A DNA stretch of 48,007 nucleotides from Acidobacteriaceae bacterium. GTDB taxonomy: Bacteria > Acidobacteriota > Terriglobia > Terriglobales > Acidobacteriaceae. A program made the position numbers and the translations under genes. The notes beneath the pieces were generated by a model. That model did no database searches, was not told where the DNA came from, and saw only the letters and a program-made list of their open reading frames with translations. Below are positions 41,297 through 48,007 of the stretch, piece after piece. Location: positions 1 to 48,007 of the forward strand of contig PLCS01000015.1 in NCBI GenBank assembly GCA_003134855.1. The letters run 5' to 3'. Each line of letters starts with the position of its first letter. The stretch's first letter is position 1.

Positions 41297-41325
41297 ATTT
41301 TACGGTTTTTTTATGCAAAAATCAA
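41297..41325 (-). promoter_or_regulatory. Strong promoter of the 75-aa protein gene
   Basis: Minus-strand -35 TTGATT (41320-41325), exactly 17 bp spacer, -10 TAAAAT (41297-41302), within an AT-rich stretch. Transcription should begin near 41290, giving an untranslated leader of about 85 nt. Confidence 0.7.
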
Positions 41326-41409
41326 TAGCAAAATTGCACACAATCAAGAACAATCGTAACCACAATGATCTTCCTGAGTTTACCCCGTCCATCGCAGCCG
41401 ATCCGGCCG

Positions 41410-42621
41410 TCACAAGCCTCGGTAAGGAGTGCGAAGGCGTTTGCGCGCGGTGTCGGCGCGGGAGGTGTTGGGGCCCGCGTCAATGGCCATCTGGTAGTCC
41501 TTGAGCGCCAGGTCACGCTCGCCGTTCATGTCGCGGCACTCGCCGGCGGCCAGCAGCGAGCGAATCTTGAGTTCCGGGCCAATGTTTTTTGTCCGGGCGG
41601 CCTTCTCGTAGGCCTGCGCCGCCTCGCCGTAGTGGCGCTGGCCGCGCAGCGCATCGCCCAGGCCAAAGTAGGCCAGTTCCAGCCGCGCCTCGGCAAAATA
41701 ACCCGGCCGGGCGCTGTTGGCGACAATCTCCCGATAGGCCGCCACGGCGACCATCCCCTCGCCGGCGTCCTTGCGCAGGTTGGCCTCCTCCAGGCAAAAG
41801 AGAAAGTCGTGGGGATACAAACTCCTGAGGCCGCGCACTTCCTGGATCGCCTCCTTGTACCGGGCCTCGCGGCGCAGGAAGAGGGCAATCACGGTGCGCG
41901 CCTCGATGCTGGTCATTACGCCGCGATTGCCGGCGTCGCTCAGCAGCTCCATGCCCCGTGTCTTCGAGCCAGTAATCCCGGCAAAGCCGATCAGCACCTT
42001 GAAAGGCCAGGGCAGCGCTCCTACCACGTACTCATAGACCCCCGCCACCAGCTTGGCGTCCACATACTCCGGGTCCAGTTGCAGCACGCGCTCTTCATCG
42101 TCCCTGGCCTTGGTGGCCAGGCGGAAGCCGGCGCTATACCCCCGCTCCACCATGGCGAGATAGGTGCACTTGAGGCTGCGCGCCCAGCCGCGGGCGTACA
42201 GGGCGTCGATGTCGTTGGGGTTGCGGCTGATCCTCAAGTCGGCCTCGTGGATGGCCTCGTCAGCCAGTCCCAGGATGCGGTCGCGTGTCTTGGGATCCTC
42301 CTCGGTGGCGTGGCGACCGGTCAGGAAACCGTCGTTGGCGTAGAAGGTGGTGTCCAACAGGTCGAGCCGGTAGAGCTCCTGAAAGAGAACGGCGTTAAGC
42401 AAGAGCGTGGTGGCCTGGGGATCGCCGGGATGCGCCGCATGAAAGCGCTCGAAGCGCTCGACGGCGCCCGGATAGTCGAGGTTATAGAAGTGTATGTACG
42501 CCTCACGCACCAGCGGATCGCGGTTCAGCGAATTGGTATGCGCACCGGAGGCCCAGCACAGGCTGGATGCCGCCAGCAACACAAATCCGCAGGTGCTCCT
42601 CCAGCTCGAAACGCTCTTCAA
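41410..42621 (-). CDS. Exported TPR protein
   Basis: A 403-residue protein with an N-terminal signal peptide (about 1-25, 'GFVLLAASSLCWASGA'). The rest is helical with tetratricopeptide-like units: 'DYPGAVERFERFHAAHPGDP', 'PNDIDALYARGWARSLKCTY', 'ARYKEAIQEVRGLRSLYPHD', 'HYGEAAQAYEKAARTKNIGP' and 'GERDLALKDYQMAIDAGPNT'. TPR arrays mediate protein-protein contact. A hydrophobic patch 'YEYVVGALPWPFKVLIGFAG' at about 205-225 may associate with membrane. Divergent from pyrF. No specific role assigned. Confidence 0.85.
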   Translation of the reverse strand: MKSVSSWRSTCGFVLLAASSLCWASGAHTNSLNRDPLVREAYIHFYNLDYPGAVERFERFHAAHPGDPQATTLLLNAVLFQELYRLDLLDTTFYANDGFLTGRHATEEDPKTRDRILGLADEAIHEADLRISRNPNDIDALYARGWARSLKCTYLAMVERGYSAGFRLATKARDDEERVLQLDPEYVDAKLVAGVYEYVVGALPWPFKVLIGFAGITGSKTRGMELLSDAGNRGVMTSIEARTVIALFLRREARYKEAIQEVRGLRSLYPHDFLFCLEEANLRKDAGEGMVAVAAYREIVANSARPGYFAEARLELAYFGLGDALRGQRHYGEAAQAYEKAARTKNIGPELKIRSLLAAGECRDMNGERDLALKDYQMAIDAGPNTSRADTARKRLRTPYRGL

Positions 42622-42714
42622 ATGAAATTTCCCCCGTTCGCCCTAGAGTGTATGGTAATGGATGCCTTCCGACGAGTACTCCCGGCCCGCAGGCAATCCA
42701 TTAGTATTGAAGAT

Positions 42715-43491
42715 ATGCCCATCCCCGAACGGCTGAATCCCAGCTTTGCTTCCGCCCGGCCTCCCGAGGTGGACTTCATCGAAGAGGCCCGCAAGCGGCT
42801 GATCGTGGCCCTCGACGTGCCCGATGCGGCCTCCGCGGCTGAGCTGGTGGGCCAGTTGGAGAAGAGCTGCCGGTGGTTCAAGGTAGGGCTGGAGCTGTTC
42901 GTCGCCGCCGGTCCGGCCTTCGTGGAACTGCTTGTGGCGCGCGGCCACTCCGTCTTCCTGGACCTCAAACTCTATGACATTCCCAACACCGTGGCCGGGG
43001 CGGTGCGCTCCGCCACCGCTCTGGGCGTAAAGATGTTGACCCTGCACGCCGCCGGCGGTCCGGCCATGCTCTCTGCCGCGCGGGCCGCGCTGGACGGAGT
43101 CGCCGACCCGCCGGAATTGCTCGCTGTCACCGTGCTCACCAGCATGGACCAGGCCCAGGTTGCCGCCGTCGGCCTCAACCGCTCGCCCGCCGAACAGGTG
43201 GAGTTGCTGGCCCGCATGGGCCTCGGAGCCAGGATTCGCGGCTTCGTCTGTTCGCCGCTGGAGGTTGCCAGCCTGCGCGCGCTCACCGGACCCGAGGGCG
43301 TGCTGGTGATCCCCGGCATTCGCCCGGCAGGAGCCGCTACCGGCGACCAGAAGCGCATTGCCACCCCCGCCGAAGCTCTGCGCCAGGGCGCAAGTTATCT
43401 GGTAGTCGGCCGCCCCATCTCCCAGGCGCCCGACCCGGCCGAAGCAGCCGAAGCCATTCTTAAAGAAATGGCCGATGCGCTGAAAAGCTAA
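42715..43491 (+). CDS. pyrF: Orotidine 5'-phosphate decarboxylase PyrF
   Basis: Final step of UMP synthesis. 258 residues. Active-site blocks: 'RLIVALDVPDAASAAELV', 'WFKVGLELFVAAGP', the catalytic 'VFLDLKLYDIPNTV' (DxKxxD with Lys/Asp network), 'LLAVTVLTSMDQ', 'GFVCSPLEV', 'VLVIPGIRPAG' and 'YLVVGRPISQAPDPAEAAE'. I chose ATG 42715 as the start closest to the family N-terminus (an extra about 25 residues precede LIVALD); ATG 42655/42661 would extend it. Much longer upstream frames are antisense to the TPR gene. Confidence 0.95.
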   Translation: MPIPERLNPSFASARPPEVDFIEEARKRLIVALDVPDAASAAELVGQLEKSCRWFKVGLELFVAAGPAFVELLVARGHSVFLDLKLYDIPNTVAGAVRSATALGVKMLTLHAAGGPAMLSAARAALDGVADPPELLAVTVLTSMDQAQVAAVGLNRSPAEQVELLARMGLGARIRGFVCSPLEVASLRALTGPEGVLVIPGIRPAGAATGDQKRIATPAEALRQGASYLVVGRPISQAPDPAEAAEAILKEMADALKS

Positions 43492-43571
43492 ACGCCATCC
43501 CCGTTTCTCCCGCTTCCTCCGCACGACGCCCAAACCATGGCGTATGTTATAGTTTCTGGCGGAGAAGAATT

Positions 43572-44591
43572 ATGACCTTCGGAGAGTTTCTAGCCAAGCA
43601 ATTCATCGCTGTCATTGAATGGAATGAACCGGCGGACGGCATCCTTGCCTATCGCTATCCCATGCGCGACCTGGAGATTGAAAACGGCGGCATGCTCACC
43701 GTGAGCGAGTCGCAGATGGCCGCCTTCGTCAACGAAGGCAGGATTGCCGACGTCTTCGGCCCCGGCCTGCACACGCTCAACACACATAACCTTCCCCTGC
43801 TCACCGATCTGATGAACTGGGACAAGGCCTTTGAATCGCCCTTCAAGTCCGAGGTCTACTTCTTCTCGACGCGGCTGCAGATCGACCAGAAGTGGGGCAC
43901 GGCGACGCCCATCACCATCCGTGACAAGGAGTTCGGCGCGGTGCGCCTGCGCTGCTACGGGATCTACTCCTATCGCATCACTGATCCGCGCGTCTTCTTC
44001 AACCAGATCAGCGGCACCCGCGACAGTTACCTCACCGCCGACCTGGAAGGCCAGTTGCGCGACACCATCGTCGGCAGTATGACCGAGAGCTTTGCCACCA
44101 GCGATCTCTCCTTCCTCGACATGGCCGCCAATCACAGCGTCCTCGGCGATAAGATTGCCGGGCAGATCAAGCCAGCCTTCTCCGCTCTCGGCTTGGGACT
44201 GGACAAGTTCGTCGTCGAGAATGTTTCCCTCCCCGAGGAGTTGCAAAAGGTCTTCGACCAGCGCGTCGGCATGAACATGGTCGGCGATCTGGGCCGCTAT
44301 ACGCTCTACGCGGCGGCGGAGTCGCTGGACCTCTCGGCGGCCAACACCAGCGGCGCAGCCGGTATGGGCATGGGCCTGGGCGCGGGCGCGGCGGTGGCAC
44401 AGGTTTTGTCCAATGCTCTCAAGCCATCGATGGGCGCTCCGGCTCAGCCGCCTGCAGCCGCTCCGGTGCTGATCGGCGCTTCAACCAGTACTCCAGCTTC
44501 GGCGGCTGGCGCAAGTAAGTTCTGCATCGAGTGCGGAGTCACCATCCCTCAAGCTGCAAAATTCTGTCCGGAGTGTGGAAAACCCCAATGA
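43572..44591 (+). CDS. SPFH-domain protein with C-terminal zinc ribbon
   Basis: A 339-residue cytoplasmic protein. Residues 5-245 are an SPFH (stomatin/flotillin-like, 'virion core protein YdjI-like') domain: 'QFIAVIEWNEPADGILAYRY', 'GPGLHTLNTHNLPLLTDLM', 'VRLRCYGIYSYRITDPRVFF', 'GLGLDKFVVENVSLPEELQK'. Residues 250-310 are a low-complexity Gly/Ala/Met/Pro linker. A zinc ribbon (FCIECG...FCPECG) ends it. No N-terminal TM helix is evident. It is translationally coupled (ATGA overlap) to a second zinc-ribbon protein. SD GGAGAAG. Probably a membrane-associated scaffold; substrate not known. Confidence 0.85.
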   Translation: MTFGEFLAKQFIAVIEWNEPADGILAYRYPMRDLEIENGGMLTVSESQMAAFVNEGRIADVFGPGLHTLNTHNLPLLTDLMNWDKAFESPFKSEVYFFSTRLQIDQKWGTATPITIRDKEFGAVRLRCYGIYSYRITDPRVFFNQISGTRDSYLTADLEGQLRDTIVGSMTESFATSDLSFLDMAANHSVLGDKIAGQIKPAFSALGLGLDKFVVENVSLPEELQKVFDQRVGMNMVGDLGRYTLYAAAESLDLSAANTSGAAGMGMGLGAGAAVAQVLSNALKPSMGAPAQPPAAAPVLIGASTSTPASAAGASKFCIECGVTIPQAAKFCPECGKPQ

Positions 44592-45106
44592 ACTGTCCCT
44601 CCTGCGGCGCTCCCATGCGGCTCAAGCCGGACATGCAGAGCTACAAGTGCGACTACTGCCGGAGCGTCTACTTTCCGGAGAAGAACGACGACGGCGTGCG
44701 CGTTCTCGATGAGCCTTGCGATCAGGATTGCCCGATCTGCAACGTCCCTCTGGTGCGTGCGGTGCTTGCCAAGTGCCCGATCATCTACTGCAAAAAATGC
44801 GGCGGAATGATGGTTGCCATGGGGGCGCTGGAAGGACTGATCGAAGAGCTGCGAGCAGTGCAGGGAACTGGAACCGCTCCCGCCGCTCCCGACAAAGAGG
44901 ATTTGCAGCGCAAGATCAACTGCCCGCAGTGCCATCATCCGATGGACACGCACTTCTATGCCGGTCCCGGCAACGCGGTGATCAGCTCCTGCGAGGATTG
45001 CAGCCTGATCTGGATGGATCGCGGCGTACTGATGCGCATCGTGCACACGCCCGACGCCCCCCAACAGCCTGAGCCTTCATTCTCAGAGGATTACGACTCG
45101 CAGTAA
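44588..45106 (+). CDS. Zinc-ribbon (zf-TFIIB-like) protein
   Basis: 172 residues with three CxxC-based zinc sites: 'MNCPSCGAPMRLKPDMQSYK' followed by CDYC (residues 3-26), 'DCPICNVPLV' with 'YCKKCGGMMV' (about 48-77), and 'NCPQCHHPMDTHFY' with 'SSCEDCSLIWMDRGVLMRI' (about 115-150). Each of the later two resembles the TFIIB-type 'CP.C...W.D.GE' small zinc finger. It overlaps the SPFH gene by 4 bp, so both are made together and may form a complex. Function unknown. Confidence 0.82.
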   Translation: MNCPSCGAPMRLKPDMQSYKCDYCRSVYFPEKNDDGVRVLDEPCDQDCPICNVPLVRAVLAKCPIIYCKKCGGMMVAMGALEGLIEELRAVQGTGTAPAAPDKEDLQRKINCPQCHHPMDTHFYAGPGNAVISSCEDCSLIWMDRGVLMRIVHTPDAPQQPEPSFSEDYDSQ

Positions 45107-45346
45107 GCACAATATACGAATGGCCTAACAGGATTGAGAGCAGGCGGCGAGGAGTCTCTTGTCCTTGATGCCATTGACTCGTTATTTAGCTGAATACAAC
45201 GAGTCTGATTGTGCCTTCAATTCTAACGGAGAGTGCGTATGCCCATGCGGAGTTAGCGGTGTTCGCACAGCTAGCCCGGTCAACTCCGCTAACACGCGCG
45301 AAGCGCGGCTAACTCCGCTAACACGCGCGAAGCGCGGCTAACTCCG
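45107..45346. other. Intergenic region with inverted and tandem repeats
   Basis: gcggagttagcg at 45247-45258 is the inverse complement of the cgctaactccgc motif in the tandem array downstream, so the region can fold extensively. It separates convergent genes and may act in transcription termination. No gene was seen in it. Confidence 0.4.
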
Positions 45347-45348
45347 CT
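45282..45348. repeat. 29-bp tandem repeat, 2.3 copies
   Basis: Unit aactccgctaacacgcgcga plus agcgcggct, at 45282-45310 and 45311-45339, with a nine-base third copy to 45348. Each unit contains the small palindrome gcgc-gaa-gcgc. The array touches the stop codon of the YjbQ-like gene. Confidence 0.85.
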
Positions 45349-45763
45349 ACTCCACCCCCAGCACCTTCACAATGACCCGCTTGCGGCGCTGCCCGTCGAA
45401 CTCGGCATAGAAGACGCGCTGCCAGGTGCCCAGGTCCAGCTTGCCATGGGTCACCGGCAGCGTGGTCTCATGATGCAGCAGCAGCGACTTCAGATGCGCA
45501 TCCCCGTTATCCTCGCCCGTCTGGTGGTGCTTGTAATCGGGCCGCGCCGGCGCCAGCTCCTCCAGCCACTTGCCGATATCCTCAATCAGCCCGCTCTCCA
45601 GGTCGTTCACATAGACCGCCGCCGTGATGTGCATCGGCGAAACGAAACAAAGGCCGTCCTTCACCCCGCTGCGCCGCACAACCTGCTCCACTTCGTCGGT
45701 GATGTGCACCATCTCCCGCCGCTTCCTGGTTTCCATGACCAGGTACTCCGTGTAGCTCTTCAT
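45347..45763 (-). CDS. YjbQ/UPF0047 family protein
   Basis: A 138-residue member of the UPF0047/YjbQ family, for which a secondary thiamine-phosphate synthase activity has been described. Conserved elements: '[20 protein letters not shown]', '[20 protein letters not shown]', '[20 protein letters not shown]' with metal-ligand histidines. I chose ATG 45763 (MKSYTEYL), which has AGAGG upstream; 45778 and 45793 are possible. A 9-bp inverted repeat lies upstream at 45812-45852. Confidence 0.9.
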   Translation of the reverse strand: MKSYTEYLVMETRKRREMVHITDEVEQVVRRSGVKDGLCFVSPMHITAAVYVNDLESGLIEDIGKWLEELAPARPDYKHHQTGEDNGDAHLKSLLLHHETTLPVTHGKLDLGTWQRVFYAEFDGQRRKRVIVKVLGVE

Positions 45764-45811
45764 CTCCGCCTCTTGCATGGGTCTCTCATCCATTTGGCTT
45801 GCATGTCAATA

Positions 45812-45852
45812 GTGTGACATTCGCCTGCCTTCATAGACCCATGATGTCACAC
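45812..45852 (-). promoter_or_regulatory. Inverted repeat upstream of the YjbQ-like gene
   Basis: gtgtgacat (45812-45820) and atgtcacac (45844-45852), perfect 9-bp arms 23 bp apart, centre to centre 32 bp, about three helical turns. This spacing suits two dimers or a looped operator. No clear -35/-10 was found. Confidence 0.4.
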
Positions 45853-45971
45853 CCCAGCGTCCACAATCTCGCAGTGCCGGCACTCATTCACAGTGGGAGC
45901 AACCACACAGTGCTACACCACAGGACTGAGCAATCAGCTCCGTTACAGGGCAGCTTGGGTTCCTGCGCTGC

Positions 45972-46286
45972 TTACGCTTTCTGCTGAAGTTGTGATTTTT
46001 GGATTTCTTCCACTTCTCTCGCCCCCTTGGCATAGAGTGCCTCTTCATCGGGAGCAAGCGCGTACAACAGCTTCAGAAACTCTCCCGCGTGCACAAGTTC
46101 CTCATCCGCTATGTCCTTGAGCACTGCCACGGCGAATTTGTTGTCGGTTGACTCGGCAAGCTGCACATACATCTGAGTCGCTTCGTACTCCCCGGCTACC
46201 ATGAACCGAATTGCTCTGACGAGTTCCTCATCCGTGAGCTTCCTGGCGTTCGCCAACTCTGAAAAAGGTGAACCGAACTGTGGCAT
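45972..46286 (-). CDS. Half-length ferritin-like (rubrerythrin-type) protein
   Basis: A 104-residue two-helix ferritin-like protein. The metal-binding residues are Glu33 in 'MVAGEYEATQMYVQLAES' and ExxH (Glu63, His66) in 'ADEELVHAGEFLKLLYAL'. Such half-ferritins dimerise to make a diiron site, as in encapsulated ferritins and short rubrerythrins. The tail 'AKGAREVEEIQKSQLQQKA' may be a docking peptide, but no encapsulin gene is in the window. ATG 46286 is preceded by AAGGAAAGG. Role in iron or peroxide handling is inferred. Confidence 0.85.
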   Translation of the reverse strand: MPQFGSPFSELANARKLTDEELVRAIRFMVAGEYEATQMYVQLAESTDNKFAVAVLKDIADEELVHAGEFLKLLYALAPDEEALYAKGAREVEEIQKSQLQQKA

Positions 46287-46339
46287 ATCATTTTCCTTTC
46301 CTTCATGCGCGCTGGCACGTTATGGTTAAGATTGCCCTT

Positions 46340-46633
46340 GAGGGCTAGCACGTTTGTAGTTCCTTGGTTTCCTGAGGTCTGAGCGGAATTGACCATGCGA
46401 CAATGTCCGTCCAGGCGAATGAGTGAGTCCGCCACCGTATCCCGCACGGTCTCGATGCGTTTCTGAAGCCGAGTGAATTCTTCCATCCCAAGGCCATAGC
46501 GGTTCTCCAATTGCTGTACACCGAAACCACGCCGCAGAGTGGCTTTTTCCTCAAGAAAAAGCCACCTTCGATAGAACCGGTAAGGACATATGTATTGGAG
46601 AACCGCTCTAGCCGTGACCTCGACCCGACTCAA
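46340..46633 (-). pseudogene. Possible decayed antitoxin-like fragment
   Basis: The minus strand in this region reads 'RRGFGVQQLENRYGLGMEEF' and 'TVRDTVADSLIRLDGHCRMV', which vaguely resembles VapB-type antitoxins (KYG-x-S-x-EEF pattern). No own stop is found where expected; the frame runs on into the ferritin-like gene. It contains the palindrome gtggcttttt/aaaaagccac (46539-46565). Weak call. The 303-bp gap between ferritin and the chimera holds nothing else convincing. Confidence 0.2.
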
Positions 46634-47294
46634 TTCCGCCCAGCGCCTGCGCCGGATGCACGATCAACTCAGCGCAGCCTACGGCCCCCAGCACTGGTGG
46701 CCGGCCGAAACTTCATTTGAAATGATCCTCGGCGCTTACCTCACACAGAACACCGCAGGGAAGGCCGTCGAGCGCTCTCTGGCCAACCTGCGCGCGGCGG
46801 GAGCACTGACGCTGGACGGCCTGCGCTCTCTCACCCTCGAAGAGTTGCAGCGCCTGATCCAACCTTCCGGCTTTCCCACCCGCAAGGCGCCCGCGCTCAA
46901 GGCGTTTATACACGGTTTCTTTCTCTTCGGCTACGTTCTTATGCCCGAGCATATGCATCTTCTCCTCGGCGAGCCAAAGCTCCACTCGCACGCCATTACC
47001 ATTAGTGTCCTCAAGGGGGAGACATCGAAGCTTCTTAAAGGCGACCGGCCCCAGTTCTGGCAGACCAGGTACTACGAGTTTAACGTTTTCACTCAGAAGA
47101 AATTCGCCGAGAAGATCGACTACATCCACAGCAATCCAGTCACACGTGGCCTCGTCGAAAAGCCCGAGGACTGGCCATGGAGCAGCTTCCGCCACTGGTC
47201 TACCGGCGAGCCGGGCCGCATCGAAATCGAATCGCACTGGACATGGACCCGTCGCGAGAGGGCATCCACCACCATCGCGATAAAGCCGCGATGA
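46590..47294 (+). pseudogene. In-frame chimera: endonuclease III-like N-terminus fused to a RAYT transposase C-terminus
   Basis: One open frame of 234 residues from two unrelated halves. Residues 20-107 match the start of HhH-GPD DNA glycosylases of the endonuclease III type ('YGPQHWWPAETSFEMILGAY', 'LTQNTAGKAVERSLANLRAA'), but stop before the helix-hairpin-helix, catalytic Asp and FeS cluster. From about residue 112 it becomes a REP-associated tyrosine transposase (TnpA_REP/Y1): 'GYVLMPEHMHLLLGEP' with the HUH pair His121/His123, 'FWQTRYYEFNVFT', and 'KIDYIHSNPVTRGLV' with the candidate catalytic Tyr178. The RAYT N-terminal strand is missing. Neither enzyme is complete. A half REP repeat follows the stop directly. 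ATG 46590 after AAGGA. Confidence 0.82.
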
Positions 47295-47307
47295 ATGGGG
47301 CACCCGG
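47295..47307. repeat. Half REP-like repeat at the RAYT 3' end
   Basis: atggggcacccgg, the right outer arm of the GGGTGCCCCAT family (compare gaggcacccgg at 658-668), touching the stop codon of the transposase chimera. Confidence 0.6.
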
Positions 47308-47344
47308 CTATTGCCTTAAAAACAGCATCCAGTATACTACTCTA

Positions 47345-47959
47345 TTACCCGCCGAGTGTCGGATCCTGGTTTTTAAACCAGGCGAGTGCGTGCTCAAAAT
47401 GCTGGAGATCGAAATCTGGCCAATATTCATCCCGGATATAGAAATCCGCATAAATCGATTGCACCGGAAGAAAACCGCTTAATCGGCGTCTTCCTCCCCA
47501 GCGTACGATCAAATCCAGACGCGAAACCTCACCTGAACGCAGGCCGCCGTTTTTAAGACCGGCCAGATCCCATTCCCAGCCATAGTTGACCAGTAGATTC
47601 ACCTTCATTCCGACACCCTGGCGATGGCGGAATTCGTTTAACGCCTTGGGGAATTGCTTCGAGGTTTCATCGCCGACGACAAGCAGAGCCGCTCCACGGC
47701 GTGCAATCTCAAAAGCAAATGCAACGCTGGCCTCGCTGAATGCCTGTTTCTGAATGGAAGGCCGCCTGGTGTTGTCCTGAGTAAAGCAATAGATGGAAGT
47801 TTCCTTGATCCCGCATTCTTTACATTTCTCGAACAGCAGCAACCCCGGGTTGATACCATGAGAATATCCGGCTTCTTGTGGCAGGCCATGATCCACAGCC
47901 CAGCGTCGATTCCCATCGGGAATGAAACCGATGTGACGCGGGATATTATTTTTCGCCAT
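47345..47959 (-). CDS. Short divergent cis-prenyltransferase (UppS family)
   Basis: A 204-residue member of the undecaprenyl-diphosphate synthase family, shorter than the usual about 250. The pyrophosphate motif 'HIGFIPDGNRRWAVDHG' is intact. 'VNLLVNYGWEWDLAG', 'RLDLIVRWGGRRRLSGF' (R-x-GG) and 'YADFYIRDEYWPDFDLQHFE' complete the fold. The mobile-loop motif normally FSTENW reads CFTQDN and the conserved Glu near the end is Asp, so chain length or substrate may differ from housekeeping UppS. Probably a secondary isoprenoid enzyme. ATG 47959; the upstream sequence leaves the window soon after, so operon context is unknown. Confidence 0.82.
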   Translation of the reverse strand: MAKNNIPRHIGFIPDGNRRWAVDHGLPQEAGYSHGINPGLLLFEKCKECGIKETSIYCFTQDNTRRPSIQKQAFSEASVAFAFEIARRGAALLVVGDETSKQFPKALNEFRHRQGVGMKVNLLVNYGWEWDLAGLKNGGLRSGEVSRLDLIVRWGGRRRLSGFLPVQSIYADFYIRDEYWPDFDLQHFEHALAWFKNQDPTLGG

Positions 47960-48007
47960 TGCACAGGTTCCTTAACCGAGATTTACTTTTCACCGATCTA
48001 TTAACCA

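Noticed and set aside
41365..42714. Long N-terminal extension of pyrF
   Set aside because: It is antisense to the TPR gene; PyrF homology begins only near 42780.
45282..45348. CRISPR array
   Set aside because: The 29-bp units are directly adjacent without spacers.
46539..46565. Intrinsic terminator hairpin gtggcttttt/aaaaagccac
   Set aside because: The A/T pairs are at the loop side and no T-run follows the stem on either strand.

Overview
The window reads as a high-GC, Gram-negative-type chromosome segment, most likely from the Acidobacteriota (Terriglobia/Acidobacteriaceae). I infer this from the mix of lipid A genes (an LpxL-type acyltransferase and lpxD), a PEP-CTERM protein, paired DUF433/DUF5615 modules, a RAYT-type transposase fragment, and dense short palindromic repeats that begin GGGTGCCCCA or GGGTGGCCCA. 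No 16S gene or long marker is present, so the assignment is an inference. The window is mostly housekeeping. There is no prophage, CRISPR array or intact insertion sequence.

Layout. 0.1-5 kb: cupin protein, LpxL-like acyltransferase, lpxD, secreted GH3 glycosidase. 5-7.7 kb: tRNA-Arg(ACG), a small HMA-fold-like protein, a frameshifted HigA-type antitoxin, a TlpA-like lipoprotein, a membrane glycosyltransferase. 7.7-10.3 kb: pterin operon (two PTPS/QueD paralogues and folE), then truB. 10.4-16 kb: serine hydrolase and tesA-like esterase, divergent from a YbbA/YbbP-type ABC pair. 16-19.4 kb: ABC-F ATPase and an unrecognised coiled-coil membrane protein. 19.4-23.2 kb: repeat-rich accessory stretch with a glycine-rich PEP-CTERM protein, a HigBA-like module and a YihY-family protein. 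23.3-30.1 kb: rarA, a TrmH-family methyltransferase, a Sua5-type synthase, ElyC-like, PspC-like, an alpha/beta hydrolase, TrmO-like and lysA. 30.1-38 kb: first DUF433/DUF5615 pair, MsbA-like exporter, B12-binding radical SAM enzyme, PAS-GAF-HD-GYP protein, RibBA. 38-41.2 kb: small membrane protein, GIY-YIG protein, second DUF433/DUF5615 pair, two small conserved-looking proteins. 41.4-48 kb: TPR lipoprotein-like protein, pyrF, SPFH/zinc-ribbon pair, YjbQ, half-length ferritin, an endonuclease III/RAYT in-frame chimera, and a divergent short UppS-family protein.

Most striking is the effect of short mobile repeats on genes. A palindromic repeat sits inside the 5' end of the second PTPS gene and leaves a 26-codon bridging frame that overlaps both neighbours by 4 bp. 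The C-termini of LpxD, the TrmH-family enzyme and YihY are written in repeat sequence. A DNA glycosylase has been fused in frame to the catalytic half of a REP-associated tyrosine transposase, and a half-repeat of the same palindrome family lies directly at its stop codon. Three promoters on the minus strand have good -35/-10 spacing with a palindrome over the -10 region and look repressor controlled.
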